A stretch of DNA of 64,000 bases from Budorcas taxicolor (taxonomy: Eukaryota; Chordata; Mammalia; Artiodactyla; Bovidae), in contig NC_068913.1 of the NCBI RefSeq assembly GCF_023091745.1, positions 10,558,001 through 10,622,000 of the forward strand, written 5' to 3'. Within the stretch, counting starts at the first letter, position 1; every line of letters starts with the position of its first letter. Position numbers and translations under genes: made by a program. This document shows, piece by piece, positions 45,584-57,768 of this stretch. A model generated the notes under the pieces. That model was not told the DNA's origin. It made no database searches and was given only the letters and a program-made list of their open reading frames with translations.

Positions 45584-45789
45584 GGTTTCCCCGGTGACTC
45601 AGAGGTAAAGAATCTGCCTGCAATGCAGGAGACCTGGGTTTGATCCCTGGGTTGCAAGATCCCCTGGAGGAGGAAATAGCAATCCACTCCAGTATTCTTG
45701 TCTGGAGAATCCCATGGACAGAGAAGCCTGGCAGTCTGTAGGGGTGCACAGAGTCGGACACGACTGAAGCGACTTAGCAGCAGCAGCAG
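45584..45789 (+). mobile_element. Bov-tA SINE with 15-bp imperfect TSD and (AGC)n tail
   Basis: TSD CACCACnTCTTnGAG at 45569-45583 and 45790-45804 (13 of 15). Tail (AGC)5 at 45776-45790. Confidence 0.9.
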
Positions 45790-46054
45790 CACCACCTCTT
45801 TGAGAATTTCTCTCAATCAGTGACCAATGTCTCTCCCTTCACTCCCATCCCATGGCATGCCTCAGCCTTTCTCTCTTACCTGGAATACTTCCCTTTATCC
45901 ATCAAGAAATTTAAGTCTTTTCAATGGCACCGTCTCTTTGCTGGCTTCTATGACATTATAATTGGAATTATATTTGGACATTATAATTGTTTCATAGGAA
46001 ACAATCCAGTGTCTCCCAAAGAAATGGAAAAGAAATCCACATGGAACCTCTTCA

Positions 46055-46495
46055 GTGGCTATTGCTATGTAACAAACTATCCCAAAGCTGAACGGCTTAA
46101 AACACAGCAATTTATGATGTCTTATGTCTGTGGATTGACAGGGCTCAGCTAGGCAGTTCTTTGGTTCACAGGGGTATAACCAAGATCAATTAGGAGCTGC
46201 ACGCAGCTAGGAGCGTGGCTGCAGGAATCTCAACGTCTGGGACCCGTCTGTTCCCTCTCACCACCCTCTAGTCCTGGACTCCTTGACATCACGGCAGCTG
46301 GCTTCCACGAGCACAAAACAGGAACTGCCTGTCTTCTGAAGGTCTAGACCAGCAATTATCATAGTATTGCTTCCTCTTCATAGCACTACTGGTCAAAGCA
46401 AATCTCACGTTCAACCCAGGTTCAAGGAGAGGGGAAATAGATTCCATCTCTCAGTGAGGGGAGGGGCAAGGAATCTGTGGTCAGCTTGAATTCAG
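46055..46495 (+). mobile_element. Ancient mammalian repeat (third copy)
   Basis: ctatgtaacaaactatccca, ggattgacagggctcagcta, and ggagaggggaaatagattcc; the same family as at 19093 and 22519. Uninterrupted here, so it shows the full span of about 440 bp. Confidence 0.5.
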
Positions 46496-47077
46496 CATAG
46501 ATGTCCATGTTTGATCAGCTCAAATCACCTCAGTAATCACAATAGCTATTTGGTTGTTTTAATAAATCTGAGTTAGATCATCTTATGTAACTCATAGTAT
46601 TACTGCTTCTCCAAAAGAACAAAATAGCTCAATTTCTAGACTCTTAAAATTCAAAACCTGCTTGAAGAACTATTTAAAATTCAGCTAGAATTTATATAGG
46701 TCTCTTTTATAGATACAAAGATCAGGTACCATATCCATAAAATCTAGAGAAAGTAGGTGAAGTGAATTTTAATCAACCTTTTTTTTTTTTGTTTTCCCAA
46801 AAGAAAAGCCAATATATTTCTGCAAAGAAGGTGAATATTTCTGAAAGACAAGAATAGCCATAAATCAGAGGTGTCAACCAGCTCTGCTACTGAACAATAG
46901 GGAAGAGCTTACTGCAGCTGTAGGCGCCCTTCCCAGGAATTCAGCAGCGCCCTTACTGGCCTCTAGGTGTCCCGTTGGCTTCCTTGGGGGGTGGGGGCAG
47001 GGGTTGCTGATGGAAGGGATGTGAGGATGGAGATAAGACCACCAGTTCTTTAGTCAAGATATGCTATTGGCTATAAC
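46496..47077. other. Unassigned non-coding DNA
   Basis: T-run near 46780; nothing else recognised. Confidence 0.3.
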
Positions 47078-47148
47078 TGGACTTTCCAGGTGCTACTAGT
47101 GGTATAGAACCTACCTGCCAACGCAAGAGACAAAAGAGACATGGGTGG
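47078..47148 (+). mobile_element. 5' fragment of a Bov-tA SINE
   Basis: Head only (ggactttccaggtgctacta to gagacatgggt); body absent. Confidence 0.65.
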
Positions 47149-47191
47149 CATTAGATTCGAAATAAAGTGCACAATCGATGCTAAGTGTTGA

Positions 47192-47268
47192 ATCATCCCG
47201 GAAACACACCTCCCTCCTGGTCCTTCCACAAAACTGGTCCCTGGTGCCAAAATGGTTACAGACCACTT
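47192..47268 (-). mobile_element. MER1/Charlie3-like fragment
   Basis: ccacaaaactggtccctggt and gccaaaatggttacag are the reverse of the motif seen at 16027-16065. Confidence 0.5.
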
Positions 47269-47971
47269 CTAGGTGATGGGATTATATCTCTCATCCACAG
47301 TGAAATCTTCTTTGAGCCCACCCGGTTCCCAAAATTAGGTCAGATGCCAATTAGGACCAATCCTATGCCTGTTGTATAAATAATTTTGCCGAGGCTGCCT
47401 TACCCCTTCTCTGGGGTCTTAACCCATTGTTCGGGGGTGGCCCCCAACAGTGTGTATACAGTAAGACCAGCTTCCCTGGTTCTGACCCATGAGTCCAGAG
47501 GCAGACACTAACCTTAAGACGGACCAAAGACATTTCCTTCTGAACTGAAAGATGCGGAGTTTTGATCACTAGTTACATTAGTGAAGCACAGCAGAAGGAA
47601 GGTCCATAAATCTGTGCCAAAGAGGGAGAGCTAATTTGCCCCTTGCGCTTGTATATCTCCTCCTCGTATTCTATTAGACACCTGTATGACTTCCTCATGG
47701 ATTCTGCTCTTTCCTGAAACTCTCCAGAATTTTCTACAACTCAAAGACTTAGACAATTTATACTAACTGGAATGAACTCACTTACGCATGCATAATGACT
47801 AGCGTATTTGTTCCGCGTCCTTTTCAGTGCTGGAATGATGGTTTTGTGAAAACAAGAAGATGCCTGCCTTGCTTGGCACTGTGTCTTGAACACTAAGTGA
47901 AGTGGTTGACACACAATAAGTCGCCCATAAATATTTATTGAATGAATAAGTGGAGGCACAGGACTGATGCA
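47269..47971. other. Unassigned DNA with an L2/MIR-like end
   Basis: 47880-47950 (cccataaatatttattgaat) resembles an L2/MIR 3' end. No gene. Confidence 0.3.
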
Positions 47972-48196
47972 GGACTTGCTTGGTGGTCCAGTGGTTAAGA
48001 ATCCACCTGTCAATGTAGGGGGCACAGATTTGATCCCTGGTCTGGGAGATCCCACAGGCCATGGGGCAATTAAGTCTGCGTGTCACAACTCCTGAGTCCA
48101 CACTCTAGACTCTGCTCTGCAATAAGAGGAGCACAGCAATTAGAAGCCCCAGGCACAGCGATGAAAACCCAGGGCAGCCAAAAATAATAAATAAGG
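47972..48196 (+). mobile_element. CHR SINE
   Basis: ggacttgcttggtggtccag, gatttgatccctggtctgg, CHR 3' part (gtcacaactcctgagtccac) ending ccaaaaataataaataag. Imperfect TSD resembling ACAGGACTGATGCAG on both sides. Confidence 0.85.
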
Positions 48197-48424
48197 ACAT
48201 AAGACTAGTGCAGCTCTCCAGGAAGTGCCTGGGGGAGAATGAGACTTCACGAGGCTGGGTGGGAGGACTAAGGGACCATTGTGGGTTTGGATGCCACATT
48301 GGCGAGAAATGTTTTGAATGGAGACTCTTGGTCGAATTGCTCAGGTTTGGAAAAACATCCTGTATTATCTGATGACAGAAAGAGTCAAATACAAAGACCC
48401 TGTTTACCTTCGGATGCCAAGACT
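48197..48424. other. Unassigned non-coding DNA
   Basis: Nothing recognised. Confidence 0.3.
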
Positions 48425-48435
48425 AGCTGAAGGAG

Positions 48436-48542
48436 AGAGAGTGAAGTCGCTCAGTCGTGTCCGCCTCTTTGCGACCCCATGGACTGTAGCCTACCAGGCT
48501 CCTCCGTCCATGGGATTCTCCAGGCAAGAGAGCTGAGGCTGA
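48436..48542 (-). mobile_element. Headless Bov-A monomer with TSD
   Basis: Bov-A unit only (gtgaagtcgctcagtcgtgt to ccaggcaagag). TSD AGCTGAAGGAG at 48425-48435 and 48543-48553. Confidence 0.85.
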
Positions 48543-48553
48543 AGCTGAAGGAG

Positions 48554-48892
48554 CTATAGTCAGAAAGAAAATCTCTGTAACTTGGGTAGTGCAGGAGAGA
48601 AGGAGCGTAGCTCTGTGAAGCAGTGGACCCTGCAGGGCTGTGTGACTCCTCCCAGACGGACGGACGAGAGGGCAGCCCTGCAGGCGGAATAACGCCGGAA
48701 GTCTCCGGTGGTCAGGGTGAGGACAGAGCAGCCGTGACAGCCGTTTGCAGCAAGAAGAGTGAGTGGGAGTGGATGGAAGTGAAAGGCTAGAGGAGATCCC
48801 ATTTCCGTCTTCTGACATTCAGTATCCATACTGGCTCTAAAGCCACAGAACTCTGGGGTCGCTCACTACACCTTGGTATTTCCCGGCTGGTG
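48554..48892. other. Unassigned non-coding DNA
   Basis: Nothing recognised. Confidence 0.3.
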
Positions 48893-48965
48893 TCATGGAT
48901 AGAGGAGCCTGGCAGGCCACAGTCCATGGAGTCGCAAAGAGTCCGGCACGGCTGAGCACGCATAC
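48893..48965 (+). mobile_element. 3' fragment of a Bov SINE
   Basis: tcatggatagaggagcctgg to ggcacggctgagcacgcat; only the end of Bov-A. Confidence 0.75.
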
Positions 48966-50069
48966 ACAGGGCTCTTGATCTAAGTTGCAGGCTGAAAGAT
49001 TCTAGTAAGAAGCAGGGTTTAATTCACCACAGAGGTGTGCCTCTGCAATTTTACATTTATTTGGAGGACATGAACCTGCTAACTCACTTGTCTGATGTGT
49101 GGATATTGAGTTCAAAAAATGGGAGCTTTGTATCTCGGTGCTGTGGCTACCTACCTTCTAACTACCCTGAAGAATATGTCAGAATATGTCTTGATAACAG
49201 CCGAATTCTGAATAGAAAACTATCTCTGAATTTTGGAATGATATCCAGCTAAGAGTCCAAGAGGAAAATCTGATTTCCCAGCAGTCACAATCCAGGGGCC
49301 TTCAAGCCCTGTGAGTCATCTCATCCTTCTTGGGGTAGGTTCCAGCTCTACCAGTTAAATGTGTCCAATCTTGCCAAGAAAATGCTCTGCCAATGTACAG
49401 GTGTCTTTGGAGAGCTGAGATATTTTGTTCAATTGCTATGGGTCTGAGACTACCACCTCTGTCTTAGTAACAGTTGTATGCAAAATGCTTCTTAATATTT
49501 GTTGAGGGCTGTCAACTACAAATTGGCACTTGCCATCTAGCTCTACAAGGATTAAATCATACGTTCCTGCAGCTACTGAACTTCAGTACCCCCTGAAAGG
49601 AGTTGAGGGTGGAGAGCAGAAATGAGGCACTCGGTGCTGGGGGAAAAACTGCCAGCACGGGTCTTCAGATATCTTCAGGAGCCAAATTTATGAGCCCAAC
49701 TACTGTTTCTCCCCTTATCGAGAAAAGCACTAAAATCCTTCATGGTGATGACTGTTCCTTGTGACTAGCAGTTTCACGAGACTAGTAGAAACCTTCTGGG
49801 AAAACATGTGATTGATTGCATGTATTCCCTCTTCACCAAAATCACATTTATACTGACCTTTCCTGGTTGGTTCTTTGAAACAGTTTCTCAAAGCTATCTG
49901 AGGTGCTGTCTCCCAGGCTTGCAGCCCACATTGTGCCCTGATAAAACTTAACATGTTCAGCTCACACTGTGCAAACTTCTTAAGTTGGCAGGGTCCATAC
50001 CTTTAATTTTTTTGTTTAACAATTCTTGAAAAACTTTGCTCTAAGGTGCTTAGGAGGAATGATACAGAG
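48966..50069. other. 1.1-kb unassigned non-coding DNA
   Basis: No young repeat, gene or RNA recognised. Confidence 0.3.
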
Positions 50070-50410
50070 CCCAGTGATGAAGCCCCTCCAGGCTATAGCC
50101 AGCTAACCCTGGTTCAACCTTCATTCTCCCGTTCAGCGGGGTATGGCCAGTTCCTTACCCTCCCTAAGCCTCATTGTCTCCTCTGTGAAAGGGAGATAAC
50201 AAGGGGACATCCCTCAAAGAGTGAATGTGAGAATTAACTTGCACATAGTAAGCACTGAAGTGAAGTGAAGTGAAGTGAAGTCGCTCAGTCGTGTCCGACT
50301 CTGTGCGACCCCATGGACAGTAGCCTACCAGGCTCCATCGTCCATGGGATTTTCCAGGCAAGAATACTGGAGTGGGCTGCCATTTCAATGTTATCACTAT
50401 AGCTATCTTT
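50070..50410 (+). mobile_element. MIR SINE split by a Bov-A
   Basis: MIR core ccagttccttaccctcccta, tctgtgaaagggagataac, cacatagtaagcac, resuming after the insert as caatgttatcactatag. Confidence 0.7.
50257..50386 (-). mobile_element. Headless Bov-A monomer with (GAAGT)n tail
   Basis: Starts with five GAAGT repeats (50257-50281) and then the reverse Bov-A unit to gtgggctgccattt. Sits between two halves of a MIR. Confidence 0.88.
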
Positions 50411-50675
50411 GTTGTTTTTGTTCAGTCGCTAAGTCGTGACTGACTCTTTGTGACCCCATGGACTGTAGCATTCCAGGCTCCTCTGCTATCGTCCAGAGTT
50501 TTCTCAGATTCATGTCCATTGAGTCAGTGATGCTATATAACCATCTCATCCTCTGTCACCCCCTTCTCCTCCTGCCCTCAATCTTTCCCAGTATCAGGGT
50601 CTTTCCCAACGAGTTGGCTCTTACATCTGGTGGCCAAAGTATTAGAACTTCAGCAGCAGTCCTTCCAGTGAAGGA
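50411..50675 (-). mobile_element. BovB LINE 3' end
   Basis: ttcagtcgctaagtcgtgac, cttctcctcctgccctcaat, acatctggtggccaaagtat. Confidence 0.9.
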
Positions 50676-50763
50676 CTGTATGAAAATGGCTATCGTTAGC
50701 CATGTAATATAAAATAAAATTATTTTATACATTTAGATTTCTTAGCATGGCAGTTTTTTAAAA

Positions 50764-51290
50764 TGATTATAAATCCTTTGACACTGCTCCCATGGAAGTA
50801 CAATCTAGGTCTCTTCCCCTTGAATCTGATCACGCTTGTGACTGCTTTGACTCTAGAATACATTGGCAATGACCCCATGTGGCTTCCAAAGCTTGGTCAT
50901 GAAAGAACATGCAGCTTCTGCCTGGCTAGCTGGGCCCCTGAGCTGCCCCATGCAGTCTGATGACCCCAAGGCTTCCATGATGCTGGAGAGGCCACAAGCC
51001 ATCACTCTGACTGATCATCCCATCAGAGTCCAGCGTCCCTCCCCAGGGGCCAAGCATTCTGAAAGTGGATCCTTCAGCTCCAACTGTTCCAGCCCTCAAC
51101 TGCCTGAGTCCCCTCCAGCTGCTAGGGTCCTCTCAGCTGAGTTCCCAGGCCTTGAAGACATACAGACAAGTCCTTCTGTCTGTCCTTGTCCAAATGTCTA
51201 CTCCACGAATCATAAACATAATAAAATGACTATCATTTCATGCCACTAAATTTGGGGTGGTTTGCTATACAGCAATAGGTATATGGAACA
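50764..51290 (+). mobile_element. Ancient MaLR-like LTR
   Basis: Starts atcctttgacactgctccca and ends ccactaaatttggggtggtt, tgctatacagcaataggtat, the typical 3' end of MLT1/MST-type LTRs. A 128-codon frame inside it (50863-51249) is judged incidental. Family name from memory. Confidence 0.5.
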
Positions 51291-51354
51291 TTCAGAAAAT
51301 AATAGATTTGAAGGGAAACAATGGGGCAAAAGAGCAAATTAACCATATCAAAAT

Positions 51355-52445
51355 CATCAGATCCTGGATGTCCATCGACAGATGAGTAGATAAAGAAGCT
51401 GTGGTACATATACACGGTGGAATATTACTCAGCCATAAAAAGGAACACGTTTGAGTCAACGCTAATGAGGTGGATAAACCAAGAGCCTATTATGGAGTTA
51501 AGTAAATCAGAAAGAGAAAAACAAATATTGTAGGTGTTGCAAGAGGGCATCAGAGGGCAGACACACTGAAACCATACTCACAGAAAACTAGTCAATCTAA
51601 TCACACTAGGACCACAGCCTTGTCTAACTCAATGAAACCAAGCCATGCCTGCGGGGCAACCCAAGACGGGCGGGTCATGGTGGAGAGGTCTGACAGAGCG
51701 TGGTCCACTGGAGAAGGGAATGGCAAGCCACTTCAGTATTCTTGCCTTGAGAGCCCCATGAACAGTATGAAAAGGCAAAATGATAGGATACCAAAAGAGG
51801 AACTCCCAGGTCGTTAGGTGCCCAATATGCTACTGGAGATCAGTGGAGAAATAACTCCAGAAAGAATGAAGGGATGGAGCCAAAGCAAAAACAATACCCA
51901 GTTGTGGATGTGACTGGTGATAGAAGATGAGAAGGCTGGATGGCATCACGGACTCGATGGACGTGAGTCTGAGTGAACTCCGGGAGATGGTGATGAACAG
52001 GGAGGCCTGGCATGCTGCGATTCATGCGGTCGCAAAGAGTCGGACATGACTGAGCGACTGAACTGAATGCATCTATATGGAATCTAGAAAGATGGTACTA
52101 ATGAACCTGTTTACGTGGCAGCAATGGAGACCCAGACATAGAGAACAGACTTATGGACCTGGGGCAGAAGAAGGAGAGGGTGGGACAGATGGAGAGAGTA
52201 GCAGGGAAACATATACACTACCGTGCGTAAAATAGACAGCAGGGGGAATTTGCTGTGTGACTCAGGGAACTCAAATCAGGGCTCTGTGACAGCCCAGAGG
52301 GGTGGGATGGGGAGGGAGGTGGGAGGGAATTTCAAGAGGGAGGGAACATATGTATACTATGGCTGATTCATGTGGATGTATGGCAGGAACCAACACAATA
52401 CTGTAAAGCAATTATCCTCCAAATAAAAATAAATAAAATTTAAAA
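51355..52445 (+). mobile_element. L1 LINE 3' end split by an ART2-like element
   Basis: Left arm ggatgtccatcgacagatga, ggaatattactcagccataa; right arm (from 52069) tctatatggaatctagaaag, agaacagacttatggacctg, ending ctccaaataaaaataaataa. Confidence 0.88.
51533..52068 (+). mobile_element. Internally deleted BovB (ART2-like) inserted in L1
   Basis: The left ~385 bp match the BovB internal/5' region (tggtccactggagaagggaa, aagccaaagc-type text at 51876, acccagttgtggatgtgac). At about 51920 it jumps to the BovB 3' end (ggctggatggcatcacggac) and finishes gagcgactgaactgaa. The BovB ORF is missing. The order matches the ART2 class of BovB-derived retroposons. Confidence 0.8.
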
Positions 52446-52540
52446 AATCATCAGATCCAACCTTGATCTGTGGGCATAATTTTCAAATATCACGTTTTTT
52501 TTTAGTGGACCATTTTAAAAGTATTGAGTTTGTTACAATA

Positions 52541-52675
52541 TTGTTTTTGTTTTATGTTTTGGTTTTTGGGCCACGAGGCATGTGGGATCTTAACTCCCTG
52601 ACCAGGGATCAAACCCACACTCCCTGCCTTGGAAGGTGAAGCCTCAACCACTGGACTGAGAGGAAAATCCCTCTA
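52541..52675 (-). mobile_element. CHR-type SINE (short)
   Basis: gggccacgaggcatgtggga, ctgaccagggatcaaaccc, cactggactgagaggaaaat. Confidence 0.8.
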
Positions 52676-53495
52676 TCAGATTTTACTGATGGCAAAATTT
52701 AATTTCTTCTTTCTAAGCAAAAAGTCTGTGCTCATCTGAAGAGCCTGCAGCAAACAGAATGCCATACGAACTTCATACACTGCAGGGCCCCAAGGGGAAG
52801 CTCATGAGCCCATGCAGACAGGTACTTCTCTTACTTCTGTTCTTGAGAGAACTGAGAGGGCCTGAAAGCTGAAAAGAAAAGCCCTTGGTTTAAATGGACC
52901 CCAATTGCATTTCAACTTATCAGATCAATAATGCAGGGATTCCTAAAATCAATGTGCTGAGGCATTTTACCAAATGCAGTTGCCTATTGATTAATACCCT
53001 GACTTTTAAATATAAATGTGCATATTTCTTTGTTGTTATCCAAATTACAGCACGCAAAAGCCAGCAAACTACATAATCTAATGGGTATTCATTAGATTAT
53101 CATCCTAATTTTATAAATGAGAAAACTGAGGCTTGGGAAAGCAGGAAAACTCACCATGATAAAAGAAATGCAGGGGCCTTTTGTTGAGCACAAAGAATAC
53201 CCCAGTGTCCAAGCTTTTCTTCTGATGCAAAATAAATGTAAGGATGGTGAGTATATCCCCTAAAGGTCTACCCATGGATCAGATCAGATCACAGGAAAGC
53301 TGCATTTTAAATCTATTTTTCCGACTCCTTATGGAACGCCTTCCCTCATCTAAAATGCACCATTATTTCTTGGATTTTATCATGGGTGGGTACAAGAAAT
53401 GGCCATGTGACAGTCCCCTGTAGTGTTTGATGTCCTTTATACTAAAACATCCAAATAACTGTCTGAGGGCTAGATTCTAGATAGAATTTTGGATT
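52676..53495. other. Unassigned DNA with a MIR-like end
   Basis: 53085-53160 (ttttataaatgagaaaactg, then aggcttggg) is a reverse MIR fragment. No gene. Confidence 0.35.
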
Positions 53496-53830
53496 TTCTA
53501 TTGAGCTTTATTTATTATTTGAACTTTTAATTTTGTATTTAAATATAGTCAATTAACAATGCTGTGATAGTTTCAGAACAGCAGAAGGGACTCAGCCCTA
53601 CATACTCATGTATCCATCCTCTCCCAAACTCCCCTCCCATGCAGGCCGCCGCATAACATGGAGCAGAGTTCCCGGTGCTGTACAGTGGGTCCTTGTTGGT
53701 TATCCATTTTAAATATATAGCAGCATGTATATGTCCATCCCAAACTCCCTAAATATCCCTCACCCTTCCTACCACCCCCTGACAACCATAAGTTCATTCT
53801 CTAAACCTGTGAGTCTCTTTCTAATGAACT
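53496..53830 (-). mobile_element. L1 3' UTR fragment
   Basis: Reverse L1 3' region: gtcaattaacaatgctgtga, ggtccttgttggttatccat, catgtatatgtccatcccaa. Confidence 0.7.
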
Positions 53831-53838
53831 TTATTTAA

Positions 53839-53961
53839 CTTCTGGAGAAGGAAATGGCAACCCACTCCAGTATTCTTGCCTGGAGAATCCCATGGACGGA
53901 GGAGCTTGGTGGGCTACAGTCCACGGGTCGCAAAGAGTCGGACACGAGCGACTTCACTTTC
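53839..53961 (+). mobile_element. Headless Bov-A monomer with 11-bp TSD
   Basis: Bov-A unit only (ggagaaggaaatggcaaccc to gcgacttcactttc). Perfect TSD ACTTTATTTAA at 53828-53838 and 53962-53972. Confidence 0.92.
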
Positions 53962-53972
53962 ACTTTATTTAA

Positions 53973-55568
53973 TTAGGTCACAGAAGCTGTGGAATCTTAT
54001 CTTGTTTCCCGGGGTGTGCTGCTGTGGTAATGCATGTGGCAGCTGCATTTGAATTCTGGTTCCCATAATGACAGGCTAGGTGAGCAAGTCAACATCTAAA
54101 GCCTCCATTTCTGCATCTGAATCGAGAGTCATCTCCTTACTACCTTCATCCGTGCCATTGTAAAGAGTAAGTCAAGTACTAAGACACGACAACTTTCATA
54201 AGAAAATAATGGTTCTTTTTCACTTCTTTTCATGTATTAGGATTTCTTTCACTTTAGATGCCTAAGAAACTACGAACAACCCAGTGCTTTGCTTTACTCT
54301 GTCCAGAGAAATGTTGGCTCTAAATGAAAATGCCTGGTTGCTTGTTCCATTTGTTCTTAATCATAATTCCAAAGACGTTAATTTAAGAAGAAATTTTACT
54401 AATACTTTAGACACCATGGATTAATTTACATGTTATCTTCAGCCAGAGGATTTCAGGTTGAAGCAAGAAGCAAGTAAACAAACAAACAAACAAAAAACCT
54501 AATTTGATAAATCTGTGGTTTTAAAATATGTATAATATTATTCCCCATCCCTTCCTTGACAAAAAATGTCAAGTCCTCCAGAAGGGAAAACAGACATGCT
54601 TGCTTACAGAAGTACAAGTTTTACTCGTTCGCTTAAAAATTTTTTTCTGCACCAAAATGATTCCAAACTCGGCTCCCCACATCTTAGCAAATCAGAGAGG
54701 CCTCTTTAAAGAAGCATAAGGTTTTAATTTACAAGGGATCATCTACATTTCTTTCCCAGGGCTGCACAGAAGGACTATATTCTAAAACCAATACAAATGC
54801 CTATATGTTTTACAAAAGTTTTCCCAGATAGTGTACACCATCTCCAATGTCATAAAGACAACAGAACTCAAAGCACAATCATGAGAGAGCCGTTTGTATT
54901 TTAAAGTGAGATTTGAATAATAGATTTAGTAAAACCCCTGTTTATAGTTTAATCTTTGAATTATAAGAAAATTTGGGGTAACAACTACCTGATCTTAATG
55001 ATAGTTCAATAATTTTGTTTTCCTTTCACACTTTTATTTTTTTTAATGTGTTTTGTGAGATTTGTGTCTATGGAATCCATGATTCATACCTAGACCTAGT
55101 GAATATACCCATTTATATTAAATCTTTGAGTCTTAACAACGTTTAAAATGTAAATTCTAACAAATTTTGGCTGACTCAGAAAAAACAAGTTAGTTTAGGA
55201 TCTTAATACCAACTGGCTATAAGTGCCCTGTAAGATAAAAGTCAACATAGTGAAACGGACTGTCTCCTTCAGTAAGTTGCCTTAGGGAAAGCCATACATG
55301 TTTTTAAAAGATAGACTTTTCAAAGAGAGTCTATAAATTGAGGTTCTGTGTATAAATGAATCCAAGAACCATCTCACCAGTGTCAAGAACAGATCTGAGT
55401 CAGAATGACGGAGAAAAATAATAAAGAAAAGACATTTAGTTTTAGAATTCTTGCAAGATTTTTTAGATGTTTTGGCAATTAAGAATTAGTTTATGTCATA
55501 ATTCCTGGGTTGGAAATTCAAGAAGAGAGAGGTGGAAATCGATGCTGAGAGTTTACGCAGATCTCCGC
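53973..55568. other. Unassigned AT-rich non-coding DNA
   Basis: 54040-54175 may be a MIR remnant; an (AAAC)n run is at 54476-54495. Otherwise nothing recognised in about 1.6 kb. Confidence 0.35.
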
Positions 55569-55584
55569 AAAGACACTATAACAG

Positions 55585-55936
55585 GTCTCCTTGGGTGGCT
55601 CAGTGGAAAAGAATCCTTCTGCCAGCACAGGAGACACAGTTCGATCCCTAATCCAGGAAGATCCCACGTGCCACGGAGCAGCTGAGCCCGTGCACCAAAA
55701 CTGTTGTCTGTGCGATAGACCCTGGGACCCACAGCCACTGAGCCACATGCCACGGTGCTGAAGCCTGCACGCCCTACAGCCCCTGCTCCGGGCGCAGCAA
55801 GTCACCGAAATGAGAAGCCTGGGCACTGCAGCTAGATACTAGTCCCTGCTCCCCGCAGCTACTCAGACAGCAAAGCCCACGCAGCAACCAAGACCCCAGA
55901 CGCCAAAAACGAATACATAAATAAAATGAATTTTAT
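55585..55936 (+). mobile_element. CHR SINE, full length, with 16-bp TSD
   Basis: tctccttgggtggctcagtg, cagttcgatccctaatcca, long CHR 3' part (gaaatgagaagcctgggcac, agctactcagacagcaaagc), tail aataaataaaatgaa. TSD AAAGACnATATAAnAG-type (14 of 16) at 55569-55584 and 55937-55952. Confidence 0.9.
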
Positions 55937-55952
55937 AAAGACAATATAATAG

Positions 55953-57464
55953 ATTCTTAGGTGATGCCTCAGAGTAAGGCAGGAATAGCATAGTCCAGGC
56001 TTTTTTTTTTTTTTTTTCAGCTTTCTTAATTACTACCAGGTGCTGAACTAATCAATTTCCCTTCACTAGGAATTCAAAGATCAGGTTCGGGAACTCAAAG
56101 CATAGTAAGTCAAGTTCTCACTTTATACTCTTAACCTACGAAAGTGACACAGAGGTACCAGTCCAACCTTACAAAGTTTAGTTTTAAAATACCTTAGATC
56201 TAATCCAAGGTCTCATCCTGTATTATTCAGAGCATGAGGTCAAGCTGTTGTGTGTGTGTGTGTGTGTGTGTGTGTAATCCCCAAGGTGGGAAATACTAGG
56301 TAAGACTAGTTTTAAAAGGGTTCCTAACCTCAGGACTTCTCAAAGATTTCATTAGGCTAACATGGGTCTCCAGAAAGGACATAGAGTATGGCCTTTTCCC
56401 AAACTTAGTTGAACGTTTGTTTGTTTGTTTGTTTTTCACAGAACGTCTTTGGGGGAGGATGTTGTATTTCACAGAAGAAAATTAGGAAATGCTGATGCAA
56501 CAGAGCTTAAGCTGTGTTATAATCTCCAGTATTCAACGAAGACAAGGCAATCCTGCCACCCACAAGCCAGCAACAAACAACTCACCTGAAAGCTCAAGGT
56601 CTGCCTGATTGCACTTGGAGCAACTGGCGTGTCCATGTGCACCCGACTGTAATTGGCGCTGGTAACTATCCATATTCAACCTGATAGAAGCAGTCTGGAG
56701 AAAGGGCTGATAAAACAAGATCTTTGATATAAGAAAACTTGACTGGTTCTGCAAGGCTTCCTGATAAGCGTAAGGACCTTGGCGTTTCAGAAAGCCCTGT
56801 GTCCTGGGAGTCACCTCAAAGGCAGCTGCCCCTCGACCATCACACACTGCATGTTTCTGGGGAACCTGGCACTAAGCCATTCCTAGATGACCTGCTTCCG
56901 GGTCGGGGTTTCCTGCATAGCAGAGCAGCTCCCTTGTTTCAATGTCCTGAAAAATCAGCCCTGGACACAAGGATTTGTTTTAGAAAAAAAAAGAAAATTT
57001 GACTGAATCTGATGCTTGAAGAATCAGTATCAAGGAGGAATTGGGTTGTGTTTATAGTTTATACCTGATTGAAATATTTTTATTATCAAGTTCATAGTAG
57101 TTCATACTTAAATAATTGTTACCTGGATCTCAAACCCTTCCACTGTATATGAGAAAATAACGTATTTTAGAGTCAAGATATGCTGCTCATATTTTCCCTC
57201 TAACATTTTATTATCCACTGCCTTCACCTCCCCAAAAGACTTTCCATAACACTAACTGTTCTTGGTTACAACCCTGAATTGTTTGCTTTTAAGGGTTTCC
57301 TCTGTATCATGTAGGTTTGATAAATGAAATAACATATTAGTATAAAAATAAATAGACAATCTAGGTTTTTAAATAAAAAAAAAGAAACTTTGGAAGATAA
57401 GTCTTGGGAAATGATTTCTTGTTTAGACAAGCCATTGAGAGAGAAGGTCTCCAGACGCAGATGT
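55953..57464. other. Unassigned AT-rich non-coding DNA
   Basis: Contains a T16 run near 56001, a GT microsatellite (56248) and a (GTTT)n run (56417-56434). No gene or SINE recognised. Confidence 0.35.
56248..56275. repeat. (GT)n microsatellite
   Basis: About 14 uninterrupted TG/GT units. Confidence 0.9.
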
Positions 57465-57742
57465 TGAGAGCAGACTTGTGGGCACAGTGAGCAGAAGGGG
57501 AGGGTGGGGCAAATTGAAAGAGCAGCGTGGACATATATGCACTACCACGTGCAAAACAGCTGATGGGAAGCACAGGGAGCTCAGCTCCTCCTTCTGTGAC
57601 AGCCCAGAGGGGTGGGATGGCTGGGGCAGGAGGAGCCGAGAGGGGAGGGGATCTCTGTATACATAGTTGATTCACTTCTTTGTACAGCAGAAACTAACAC
57701 AACATTGTAAAGGAATTACATGCCAATAAAAATTTTTAGTAC
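57465..57742 (+). mobile_element. L1 3' end
   Basis: gggcaaattgaaagagcagc, actaccacgtgcaaaacagc, cagcagaaactaacacaaca, ending catgccaataaaaattttta. Confidence 0.85.
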
Positions 57743-57768
57743 AAAGAATGATAGTTACTCGAAAGAAC

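Noticed and set aside
50863..51249. 128-codon forward frame
   Set aside because: Lies within an ancient LTR-like repeat, without exon signals or domain.
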